A stretch of DNA of 64,000 bases, from NCBI RefSeq assembly GCF_028290435.1, contig NZ_JAQGJV010000015.1:1-64000 (forward strand). The letters run 5' to 3'. A program made the translations under genes and the position numbers. Below the pieces are notes generated by a model. The model was not told the origin of the DNA. It did not search any database and was given only the letters and a program-made list of their open reading frames with translations. This stretch comes from Devosia sp. Lineage in GTDB: Bacteria; Pseudomonadota; Alphaproteobacteria; Rhizobiales; Devosiaceae. Positions 45,595-53,404 of the stretch are shown here, in pieces (positions within the stretch are counted from its first letter, which is position 1; each line of letters starts with the position of its first letter).

Positions 45595-47010
45595 ATGAGC
45601 ACAGAGCCAGATACTGCACCCGGAACCGAGACCGGGATCAATGCCAATATGCTTCGCGACAGCGAAGACCGCATCAGTGCGACCTGGCTATGGAATTTAC
45701 GCGAGGCGCTAGCCGAGGGCGAGGTCGAGGACGTCGTCGCGCTGATGGAGCCACTGCATGCCGCCGATACCGGCGACGTGCTGGAATCGCTGGATCACGA
45801 CGAGCGGCTGGCTCTGGTGCTGACGCTCGGCGACCGTTTCGATTATTCGGCGCTGACCGAGATCGACGAGAGCGTGCGCGTCGAACTGATGGAGGCATTG
45901 CCCAATGCCGACATCGCGCGCGGCGTGTCGGGCCTCGACAATGACGACGCCGTCTTCATTCTCGAAGATCTTGAGCACAAGGACCGCGAAGAGGTCCTGT
46001 CCAAGCTGCCGACTTTCGAGCGGCTGAGCCTCAAGCGCAGCCTGGACTTTCCCGAGGAATCCGCCGGGCGGCGGATGCAGACCGATTTCATCGCCATTCC
46101 GCCATTCTGGACGGTGGGGCAGACCATCGACTATCTGCGCAGCGAGCAGGACCTGCCGGACGAATTCTACCAGATCTACGTGGTGGATGCGGGCTACCAG
46201 GTGCAGGGCACTATCCCGCTGGATAAATTCCTGCGCTCGAACCGCGAGACGCGGATCGAAGACATCATGAATACCCAGGTGATCCTGGTGGATGCCAGCG
46301 AAGACCAGGAAGAAGCCGCGCGCGATTTCGAGCGCTACGATCTGGTCGAAGTGGGCGTGGTGGACGAAAGCCGGCGGCTGGTCGGCGTGCTGACCATCGA
46401 CGACATGGTCGACGTTATCCACGAAGAAGCCGACGAGGACATGAAACTGCTCGGCGGCGTCGGCGACGAAGATACCTCCGACAACACCTTGGACACCGTG
46501 CGCAGCCGATCGCCCTGGCTGGTGGTCAACCTGATCACGGCGGTGCTGACCTCGCTGTTGATCGGGCTGTTCGATGCCACGCTGGAGCAGATGGTGGCGC
46601 TAGCGGTGCTGATGCCGATCGTGGCCTCGATGGGCGGCAATGCGGGCACGCAGACCATGACGGTGACGGTGCGGGCGCTGGCGATGCGCGAACTGGACGG
46701 TCGCAGGCTGCGCCGGCTGATCACGCGCGAAATGGTCGTTGGGGTGGTCAATGGCGTGATCTTCGCCATCCTGATCGGGCTGGTGACGGCAATTCGCTTC
46801 GGCAATGTGCAATTGGGCATCGTCATCGGGCTGGCGATGGTCATCAACATGATCGTGGCCGGAACGGCGGGGATTCTGATCCCGGTAGCGCTGGACAAGG
46901 CCAAAGCCGATCCGGCGGTGTCCTCCTCGGTATTCGTGACCACGATCACCGACATGGTCGGGTTTTTTGCGTTCCTCGGCATTGCGGGGCTGTGGTTCCA
47001 CCTGTTCTGA
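45595..47010 (+). CDS. mgtE: Magnesium transporter MgtE
   Basis: Mg2+-gated Mg2+ channel. Start chosen at ATG 45595 (MSTEPDTAPG) with AAGGG upstream, 471 residues. The N-terminal superhelical domain runs to about 150, the CBS pair (FYQIYVVDAGYQVQGTIPLD; VGVVDESRRLVGVLTIDDM) to about 280, and five transmembrane helices follow with PIVASMGGNAGTQTMTVTVRAL, the pore signature. No M-box riboswitch was recognised upstream. Confidence 0.94.
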   Translation: MSTEPDTAPGTETGINANMLRDSEDRISATWLWNLREALAEGEVEDVVALMEPLHAADTGDVLESLDHDERLALVLTLGDRFDYSALTEIDESVRVELMEALPNADIARGVSGLDNDDAVFILEDLEHKDREEVLSKLPTFERLSLKRSLDFPEESAGRRMQTDFIAIPPFWTVGQTIDYLRSEQDLPDEFYQIYVVDAGYQVQGTIPLDKFLRSNRETRIEDIMNTQVILVDASEDQEEAARDFERYDLVEVGVVDESRRLVGVLTIDDMVDVIHEEADEDMKLLGGVGDEDTSDNTLDTVRSRSPWLVVNLITAVLTSLLIGLFDATLEQMVALAVLMPIVASMGGNAGTQTMTVTVRALAMRELDGRRLRRLITREMVVGVVNGVIFAILIGLVTAIRFGNVQLGIVIGLAMVINMIVAGTAGILIPVALDKAKADPAVSSSVFVTTITDMVGFFAFLGIAGLWFHLF

Positions 47011-47283
47011 GCCTCTGGTGATTCTGCGAGGCTGGGGACAAGTGGCAGGACCAAGGCGTTTTTTTGGCGGCGATTTGTTCGCCTGACTGGCGGCAAACTG
47101 TCATTAAACCTTTACAGACTGTGATGTCGGACGGTTAAGGAAATCTTCCGCAACGCTGTGGAGTGTGGCAACTCTGCCGCTTGCCAAGAGTTTATGTCGC
47201 AGTTAACGCTTTATGACCGGGTGCTGCTAGGGGGGTCACACCACTGGCAGTTCGCGGGGGATGAGGCTGACAAGGAGCGGCAT

Positions 47284-47385
47284 ATGCGAAGTCAACCAAA
47301 GGCCAATATCTGGCGGGCTGCAACCTGGACACTGGTTTGCCTGCTTTCAATGGGACTGGTTTTTTCCGTCGTCGCCGGGGTTTAG
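47284..47385 (+). CDS. Possible 33-residue single-pass membrane peptide
   Basis: MRSQPKANIWRAATWTLVCL continues into a hydrophobic stretch ending VVAGV. ATG 47284 follows AAGGAG with seven-base spacing, and a hairpin (47415-47441) lies 30 bases after the stop. The ORF track extends it upstream to 47158 without support. Unknown function; too short for confident calling. Confidence 0.45.
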   Translation: MRSQPKANIWRAATWTLVCLLSMGLVFSVVAGV

Positions 47386-47414
47386 GACCCCACTTATTAG
47401 CGAAACGAACAAGG

Positions 47415-47441
47415 AAGGGCGCCCAGCCACGGGGCGCCCTT
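47415..47441 (+). terminator. Hairpin before the GST gene
   Basis: AAGGGCGCCC, loop, GGGCGCCCTT, followed by a weak TCTGCTC tract. It probably ends the small-peptide transcript. Confidence 0.55.
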
Positions 47442-47464
47442 CTGCTCGTCTAGGAGACAAATCC

Positions 47465-48142
47465 ATGAAGCTGCTCATCGGCAATCGCAATTATTCCACC
47501 TGGTCGCTGCGGCCGTGGCTGGTGCTGGCACATTTCGGCATTCCGTTTGAGGACGAAGTGCTGATGCTGTCTGGCGAGGGGTGGCGCGAGACGCTGGCGA
47601 AGCGGTCGCCGACCGGCAAGGTGCCGGTGCTGATCGATGGCGAGTTGGTGGTGCCCGAAACCATCGCCATCATCGAGTATCTGGCCGACCGGTTTCCCGA
47701 CAAGGCGATCTGGCCCGCAGATATCCAGCAGCGGGCCATGGCGCGGGCGGTAAGCGCCGAAATGCATTCCAGCTTCATGGGCCTGCGTGGCCATGCGCCG
47801 ATGAATTTGCGGGCCTCGCATGTGGGCAAGGTTTCGCCGGAGTCGGTGGCCAAGGACATGCACAGGCTGGAAACGCTGTGGGGCGAGCTACTGGCCAAGT
47901 CGGGTGGGCCGTTCCTGTTTGGCGAATTTACGGCGGCGGACGCGATGTTCGCGCCGGTGGCGACGCGAATCCGCACGTACGGGCTTGCGGTGTCGGATTG
48001 TGCGGGCGCCTATGTCGAGGCGATCTACAGCCTGCCGGCCTTCCAGCAATGGCTGGGGCTGGCGCTGCATGAGCCGTGGATCGTCGACGACGACGAGATC
48101 GACGTCATTCAGGGCCGCGTGGCGCGGGGCGTGCTGGCATGA
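47465..48142 (+). CDS. Glutathione S-transferase family protein
   Basis: 225 residues from ATG 47465 (MKLLIGNRNYSTWSLRPWL) behind AGGAGA; the ORF-track start at 47261 is spurious. An N-terminal thioredoxin-like domain (1-80) with the TGKVPVLIDGELVVPETIAI (cis-proline and glutathione gamma-glutamyl site) and a helical C-terminal domain follow. Resembles the YfcF-like group. Overlaps the DUF1489 start by four bases. Confidence 0.88.
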   Translation: MKLLIGNRNYSTWSLRPWLVLAHFGIPFEDEVLMLSGEGWRETLAKRSPTGKVPVLIDGELVVPETIAIIEYLADRFPDKAIWPADIQQRAMARAVSAEMHSSFMGLRGHAPMNLRASHVGKVSPESVAKDMHRLETLWGELLAKSGGPFLFGEFTAADAMFAPVATRIRTYGLAVSDCAGAYVEAIYSLPAFQQWLGLALHEPWIVDDDEIDVIQGRVARGVLA

Positions 48143-48564
48143 TCCATATGGTGAAGTTATGCGTCGGCGTATCCAGCATCGAGGAGCTGGAGAGCTATCG
48201 CAATGAGCGGGCGCATTGGTGGGACGCCGATTATGGCGAGGACGTGCATGTACACCGCACCCGGATGATGCCCAAGCGCGCCGCCGAGATGGAGGGGAAA
48301 TCTTCGATCTATTGGGTGATTGCCGGCGTGATCGGGGTGCGGCAGCCGATCTTGCGGCTGGCTCAATACACCGACGGCGAGGGCAAGAATTACTGCGACA
48401 TCATTATGAGCCCCGACATGGTGCGGACGGTGCCGTATCCGAAGCGGCCGGTCCAGGGCTGGCGCTACCTGCCGCCAGCCGATGCGCCGCCGGACCTGGC
48501 GGCGAACGGCAATGAAGGGGCGGAAGAGATTGCGCGGGACTTGGCTCGGCTGGGGCTGATTTAG
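48139..48564 (+). CDS. DUF1489 family protein
   Basis: 141 residues from ATG 48139 (MIHMVKLCVGVSSIEELESY), overlapping the GST stop (ATGA). The sequences HVHRTRMMPKRAAEM, GSSIYWVIAGVIGVRQPIL-like and MSPDMVRTVPYPKRPVQGWRYL (quoted in part) match my recollection of DUF1489, a conserved alphaproteobacterial family without known function. Soluble, no signal peptide. Palindromic element B3 begins at its last base. Confidence 0.78.
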   Translation: MIHMVKLCVGVSSIEELESYRNERAHWWDADYGEDVHVHRTRMMPKRAAEMEGKSSIYWVIAGVIGVRQPILRLAQYTDGEGKNYCDIIMSPDMVRTVPYPKRPVQGWRYLPPADAPPDLAANGNEGAEEIARDLARLGLI

Positions 48565-48704
48565 GACCCGTCGCCAGTCAGCTGATGCCGGTCTGCAAAT
48601 GCCGGTTCTCTGCGCTTCCGGTCCTCACGTACCGACGTACGCTCCGGTCCGGTTCTCGAGAACCAACATTTTCGACTCGGCCTGAGCTGACTGGCAACGG
48701 GTCC
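48564..48704. repeat. Palindromic element family B, copy 3
   Basis: Outer arms GGACCCGTCGCCAGTCAGCT (48564-48583) and AGCTGACTGGCAACGGGTCC (48685-48704) match with one mismatch. The core has CTTCCGGTCCTCACGTAC, a four-base spacer and GTACGCTCCGGTCCGGTTCTC. It lies between DUF1489 and the first mipZ gene. Confidence 0.88.
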
Positions 48705-48772
48705 TGCGGTCGCAGCTCCTTCTCGCCAAGCGGCGCGAAGGGGCCGTGGTCAAGGCCGATATTTGATCGTTG

Positions 48773-48788
48773 CCCCGCCTTCGCGGGG
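48773..48788. repeat. Short REP-like palindrome upstream of mipZ copy 1
   Basis: CCCCGC, loop CTTC, GCGGGG, followed by ATGATG. I recall this CCCCGCCTTCGCGGGGATGA type as a common dispersed hairpin in proteobacteria. A single copy here. Confidence 0.5.
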
Positions 48789-48862
48789 ATGATGTTAAGG
48801 CGCTGTTAACCATAACGGCCTTGTCTGCAAGGCAAGGAATATTCCGTGATTTGGGGATAGCG

Positions 48863-49723
48863 ATGGGGCGTCAAGGCGCGCATGTCATTGTGGTGGGAAA
48901 CGAAAAAGGCGGGTCGGGCAAGTCGACCACCGCGTTCCATCTGGCCATTTATCTGAGCTATCAGGGGCACCGGGTCGCTACGATCGACGCGGACAGCCGG
49001 CAGCAGACCTTCACCCACTATGTGCGCAACCGGCGCAGTTGGGCCAAGGAAAAAGGGCTGGCGGTGCCGACGCCGCGGCATTTCCACCTGCCATCGGCCT
49101 GGGGCGACTCGGTCAAGGAAAACCAGAAGGCCGAATTCGACGTATTCCGCCGTTCAGTGACCGAGGTCGAGGACAATGTCGATTTCCTCGTCATCGATAC
49201 GCCAGGCTTCGACACCAATCTGACGCGGCTGGCGCATTGCATGGCCGATACGCTGCTGACCCCGGTCAATGATAGCCTGATCGACCTCAACGTGCTGGCG
49301 CGGATCGATCCGAGCGGGGACGGTCCGGTCGAAGCCAGCCATTATTCGCGGCTGGTGCAGCGCGCTCGCGCGGAGCGGCTGGCGATGGATGGCAAGACCA
49401 TCGACTGGGTGCTGGTGCGTAATCGCATTTCCATGCTGGCCTCGCGCAATGCCAAGCAGGTGCATGCGACGATGGAGCGGATCGCAGAGCGGTTCGGCTG
49501 CCGGGTTGCCGATGGCATTGCCGAGCGGATGATTTTCCGCTCGCTGTTTGCCACGGGGATGACGGTGTTCGATCCGCTGGATGGCGATCTGATGGGCGGG
49601 CCGTCCTCGGTGTCCCATATCACGGCGCGCAACGAGTATCGCGACCTGGTGGCGGCGATGCACCTGCCGATCATCAAGCCCAAGGCGGACCTGCCGGCCG
49701 AGCCGATGCTTCTATCCGCATAA
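48863..49723 (+). CDS. mipZ: MipZ-like division-site ATPase, copy 1
   Basis: ParA/MinD-superfamily ATPase that in Caulobacter forms a polar gradient and blocks FtsZ assembly away from midcell. Start at ATG 48863 (MGRQGAHVIVVGNEKGGSGK), 286 residues; ORF-track start 48770 lies in the leader. Deviant Walker A KGGSGKST (15-22), Walker B LVIDTPGFD, and the MipZ motifs TPVNDSLIDLN, IDWVLVRNRI and TARNEYRDLVAAM are present. A close paralogue follows 223 bases later. Confidence 0.88.
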   Translation: MGRQGAHVIVVGNEKGGSGKSTTAFHLAIYLSYQGHRVATIDADSRQQTFTHYVRNRRSWAKEKGLAVPTPRHFHLPSAWGDSVKENQKAEFDVFRRSVTEVEDNVDFLVIDTPGFDTNLTRLAHCMADTLLTPVNDSLIDLNVLARIDPSGDGPVEASHYSRLVQRARAERLAMDGKTIDWVLVRNRISMLASRNAKQVHATMERIAERFGCRVADGIAERMIFRSLFATGMTVFDPLDGDLMGGPSSVSHITARNEYRDLVAAMHLPIIKPKADLPAEPMLLSA

Positions 49724-49731
49724 GTCCCTGA

Positions 49732-49873
49732 GAGACCGTTTGGAAACTCTACTTTGGCGGCCATCTGCCGCGATTTTCTCCGCTTCCGGTGCTCACGTAC
49801 CAAACGTACGCTGCGCTCCGGTTCTCGAAAACCACGGCAGCTGACTCACCAAAGCGAGTTTTCAAACAGCCTC
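49732..49873. repeat. Palindromic element family B, copy 4
   Basis: Left arm GTTTGGAAACTCTACTTTGG and right arm CCAAAGCGAGTTTTCAAACA are complementary with few mismatches. The inner pair is TCTGCCGCGATTTTCT/CGAAAACCACGGCAG-like. The core has CTTCCGGTGCTCACGTAC, CAAAC, GTACGCTGCGCTCCGGTTCT. It starts nine bases after the first mipZ stop. Confidence 0.88.
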
Positions 49874-49946
49874 TAAGCGGTTTGCCGCCCCTTGTATGCG
49901 ACGGGGGAAGCGGCAACACTCCGCGCCGAGTGATTTGGGGTGTCGG

Positions 49947-50837
49947 ATGACGCGGAACGGGGCGCATGTCATTGTCGTGGGCAATGAGAAGGGTGGGTCG
50001 GGCAAGTCCACGACCGCTTTTCATCTGGCCGTTTACCTACTGCACCAGGGCCATACGGTCGCTACCATGGATGTGGATAGCCGGCAGCAGACGCTGACGC
50101 ACTACGTGCGTAACCGCCGCGACTGGGCCCGGAACAAGGGCCTGACGCTGCTGCATCCCATTCATTATCACCTGCCGCTGGCACGCGGGGATTCCATAAA
50201 GGAAAACCAGGGCGCCGAGTTCGACCTGTTCCGGCAGGCGATCGGGGACGTCGAGCATGAGGTGGATTTCCTCATCATCGATACGCCGGGTTTCGACACG
50301 CATATGACGCGGCTAGCGCATTGCCTGGCCGATACGCTGGTGACGCCGGTCAATGACAGCCTGATCGATATCAACGTGATGGCCCATATCGATCCGGTCA
50401 GCGGCGAACCGACCGAGATGAGCCATTATGCGCGGCTGGTGCAGCGGGCGCGTTCGGAGCGGATGGCGGTCGATGGCCAAAGCATCGACTGGGTGCTGGT
50501 GCGCAACCGCATTTCCATGTTGTCGTCGCGCAATACGCGGCAGGTGCAGACGCTGCTGGAGCGAATCGCGGCGCGGCTGGGGTGTCGGGTAGTGGACGGC
50601 ATCGCCGAGCGGGTGATTTTTCGCTCGCTGTTTCCGACGGGAATGACCGTGTTCGATACCCTTGATGACGAATTGCTGGGCGGGTTGCCCTCAATGTCGC
50701 ATATGAGCGCGCGGCAGGAATATCGCACTCTGGTGGCGGCGCTGCATTTGCCGATGCGCAAGCCGGGGCGGGCCGTAGATCTGACGGGCGATTCGGATTT
50801 GCAGGGCTTTGAAGAAATGCTGGGCAGCGAAATCTAG
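49947..50837 (+). CDS. mipZ: MipZ-like division-site ATPase, copy 2
   Basis: Tandem paralogue of the preceding gene. Start at ATG 49947 (MTRNGAHVIVVGNEKGGSGK), 296 residues. The same deviant Walker A and Walker B (LIIDTPGFD) are intact, with TPVNDSLIDIN, IDWVLVRNRISML and SARQEYRTLVAALHLP. The two proteins agree closely over most of their length and differ mainly in the C-terminal tail, where this copy has an extra acidic ending (GDSDLQGFEEMLGSEI). The sequence TGATTTGGGG occurs upstream of both start codons. Confidence 0.87.
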   Translation: MTRNGAHVIVVGNEKGGSGKSTTAFHLAVYLLHQGHTVATMDVDSRQQTLTHYVRNRRDWARNKGLTLLHPIHYHLPLARGDSIKENQGAEFDLFRQAIGDVEHEVDFLIIDTPGFDTHMTRLAHCLADTLVTPVNDSLIDINVMAHIDPVSGEPTEMSHYARLVQRARSERMAVDGQSIDWVLVRNRISMLSSRNTRQVQTLLERIAARLGCRVVDGIAERVIFRSLFPTGMTVFDTLDDELLGGLPSMSHMSARQEYRTLVAALHLPMRKPGRAVDLTGDSDLQGFEEMLGSEI

Positions 50838-51017
50838 GTTTCGAGCCATACAAAGAAATCCCTATCGGGGTCGCCCCGTTCAGGTTGCGGAAACCATCGC
50901 ACCATAGGATGAACATGCGGGTGGCCGTTTCGAGTGAAACGAGTCTGGCCGCTATTGTTCGAGTGACCGACCTGCCGGCTTCTAGCCGGTAGCGGCGCTG
51001 GACGAAGCGGAGCCCGG

Positions 51018-52241
51018 ATGGCCATCGACAACTTCACACTGGTGGCTGCATCGGGCGCGGTAATCTGCGTACTCGGTTTCGTGTTGTTTTACATGTGGCG
51101 CCAGGATCGCAGCGCGCCATGGTTCGGCTGGCTGGGACTGAGCTATGTGCTCGGAGCATCGGCGGCGATCCTGCTGGGGACGCGCGCCAGTGGCCCAACC
51201 TTCGTTAATACCGGCGTGGCCACCGCATTGCTGCTGCTGTGCTTCGGCTGCATGTGGACGGGCGCGCGGGCGTTCGAGCGCCGTAAGGCTGTGTGGTGGG
51301 CCTTGGTCATGGCTCCCGCGCTGTGGCTGTCCTCATTCCTCATTCCCGATTTCAGCAATATGCTGGGCCTTCGGGTGGTGATCGCCTCAATCCCGGCCTC
51401 GACCTTCCTGCTGCTGGGCGGCTTGGAACTCTGGCGCGGCCGGTTCGAAATTCTGCCATCACGCAAGGCAGCCATCGCATTTCACGTTAGTGCGGGACTA
51501 TTTTTTGCGTTCCGCATTGTCTCGGTGGGTGCTTTGCCGTTTCCGCTTGGCGGGCTGAGCATCCATCCACTGGCGACGGCGGCGTTTAATTTCATCACGT
51601 TCGTGCATGCGATGTTCCTCACGGTGCTGATGATCAGCATGACCAAGGAACGCCGCGAATCCACGCAGCGGACATTGGCGGAAAGCGATGCGCTGACGGG
51701 CTTGCCCAACCGGCGAGCCTTTGCCACCGAGGCCGAGCGGCTAATGCGCCGGCAGAAGTATAACCGAGCGCCGCTGGCGCTGCTGATTCTGGATCTGGAT
51801 CACTTCAAGTCGATCAATGACCGCTTTGGGCACGATGCCGGCGATCGTGTGCTGGTGGAATTCGGGGCGGTGCTCGACGGCGCTCTGCGTCGAGACGATT
51901 TCCGCTACCGCATGGGCGGCGAGGAATTCTGCTGCCTGCTGCCGGGGCTGACCATCCGCGAGGCGCAGGCGACTGCAGAGCGGATTTGCCAGGCGTTCCA
52001 GGCGACCACTGTGGAAGTGCTGGGCGGCTCCGTGCGTGGCACGGTCAGCATCGGCATTTCATCGACGGATATCTGCGGGTATGTGCTGGAAGACCTGCTC
52101 AACGAGGCCGATGCCGCGACCTACGAGGCCAAAGCCAGCGGGCGCAATCGCGCGGTGGTTGCAATTGCCAAGCCGATGGCGCCGGCAACGCCTTTGCTCG
52201 GCAATGTTACTGATATCAGGGTGGCCAAGCTGCGGGCCTAA
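51018..52241 (+). CDS. Membrane diguanylate cyclase with GGDEF domain
   Basis: 407 residues: six to seven hydrophobic helices (about 8-210) without a recognised sensor family, then a GGDEF domain (about 225-385) with DALTGLPNRRAF, LDLDHFKSINDRFGHDAGD and active motif MGGEEF. RRDD five residues before it fits the RxxD inhibitory site. Single cytoplasmic catalytic domain, no EAL. Its stop overlaps the convergent unknown gene by four bases. Confidence 0.9.
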   Translation: MAIDNFTLVAASGAVICVLGFVLFYMWRQDRSAPWFGWLGLSYVLGASAAILLGTRASGPTFVNTGVATALLLLCFGCMWTGARAFERRKAVWWALVMAPALWLSSFLIPDFSNMLGLRVVIASIPASTFLLLGGLELWRGRFEILPSRKAAIAFHVSAGLFFAFRIVSVGALPFPLGGLSIHPLATAAFNFITFVHAMFLTVLMISMTKERRESTQRTLAESDALTGLPNRRAFATEAERLMRRQKYNRAPLALLILDLDHFKSINDRFGHDAGDRVLVEFGAVLDGALRRDDFRYRMGGEEFCCLLPGLTIREAQATAERICQAFQATTVEVLGGSVRGTVSIGISSTDICGYVLEDLLNEADAATYEAKASGRNRAVVAIAKPMAPATPLLGNVTDIRVAKLRA

Positions 52242-52945
52242 TCGGCCCAACTGCCGTGGGCATAGAGGCCGGTGAAGGTGACGTTCATGCCACCACAGGC
52301 GTTGTTGTCCGCGACGGCTAGATAGGGCCCCAGTTGCCACATGCGGACCGAGCAGCTGGTGGATGCCGGATCGTAGGGCAAGAGGGTCTCGTCATAGTCC
52401 TGGGTGAAGGCCACGCTGCCCTTCTTGGGTTGGACGGTGGCGACGATGCTGCCCTGGTTGACCCTGCCGCTGGAGACCCGCAGCGGATCGAACATGCCCC
52501 AGGTGGCTGTGCCGTCGATGGCGATCTTGCCTTCGGGAGCCCCCTTGATGACGATCTGCTGTTCGATGGAATAGCGCCACGAGCCGGTCCAGACCGCGCC
52601 GGAGTAATCGGCCGTAACCAGGGCCGATCTGGGCAGCAGGGCGCTGATGAGCATGTAGTTGGGGGCATCGCCCAGGATCGAGGCGCAGGCCATGTCGCCG
52701 ATCGTGCTGGTGACGATGACGACGGTGCCGGGATGTAATTGGCGGCTGACCGGCGCGCAGGCGTCGCCGCCTCGTGGGCAGCCCTCGATGGCCATGGGTT
52801 GCATGGTCAGCAGACCGGGGCCGGAGACCTGATAGGTTTTGGGATGCGGATTGTCGCCGCGCAGGTCGCTGAGGCCGTCGCAATCGGCGGCCATGGCGGG
52901 GCTAGCCAGCAGGCAGAGCAAGGCGGCGAGAGTGAGCTTGGACAT
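52238..52945 (-). CDS. Unknown secreted protein
   Basis: 235 residues with a signal peptide (MSKLTLAALLCLLASPAMA) and a mature part containing seven cysteines by eye, including GCPRGGDAC and the C-terminal STSCSVRMW and DNNACGG, suggesting disulfides in the periplasm or outside. I do not recognise a family. It is followed on the same strand by nothing within its operon; the 89-residue unknown gene lies 59 bases upstream. Confidence 0.65.
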   Translation of the reverse strand: MSKLTLAALLCLLASPAMAADCDGLSDLRGDNPHPKTYQVSGPGLLTMQPMAIEGCPRGGDACAPVSRQLHPGTVVIVTSTIGDMACASILGDAPNYMLISALLPRSALVTADYSGAVWTGSWRYSIEQQIVIKGAPEGKIAIDGTATWGMFDPLRVSSGRVNQGSIVATVQPKKGSVAFTQDYDETLLPYDPASTSCSVRMWQLGPYLAVADNNACGGMNVTFTGLYAHGSWAD

Positions 52946-53004
52946 TGGCAGCCTCCGGTTGAGGGATGGCTAGCCCAAGCTGCGTGAACCGGGAATGAAG
53001 CGGT

Positions 53005-53274
53005 TCAGTCCTGGCCGAAGGTGAGATCGAGGGCGCGCTTGCCGCCGGGGGCGAAGACGTCGATCTCGATGGCCACGCGCGGCTGTACGACCCGGCGGGT
53101 CCGGGAGGAGAGGGCCAGCACGGCGGCCAGCAGCTCGCCGACGGTGCGGCGCTGATGCAGCAGGCGGGCGGAAATCCCGTCCATGGTGCGACGGCGCACC
53201 TTAGGATCGGGGGAGGCAAGCTTGGAACGGCCGACGAAATTGGCCAACTCGTTCAAGGCAGTACGTTCGCTCAT
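53005..53274 (-). CDS. Unknown small soluble protein
   Basis: 89 residues from 53274 (MSERTALNELANFVGRSKL) with GGAGTAG upstream; the ORF track runs on to 53583 through low-quality sequence antisense-shifted to the dac gene. Charged, Arg-rich, ending IDVFAPGGKRALDLTFGQD. No recognised domain. May be cotranscribed with the secreted protein gene downstream. Confidence 0.55.
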   Translation of the reverse strand: MSERTALNELANFVGRSKLASPDPKVRRRTMDGISARLLHQRRTVGELLAAVLALSSRTRRVVQPRVAIEIDVFAPGGKRALDLTFGQD

Positions 53275-53404
53275 TGGGCTACTCCAAACACAGGCACCAA
53301 TTTGCTTCCCTATCGGCCGAACATTTGACGCCCATACACGGCGCGTCCGGCTCATTGTCGTTTCAATCGCCGCAGCGGCAGGTCCGCTACGGTTGGGCTG
53401 GCGA

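Noticed and set aside
35944-49873. Repeats as a CRISPR array
   Set aside because: The four family-B copies are thousands of bases apart and palindromic with variable arms; there are no regular spacers or cas genes.
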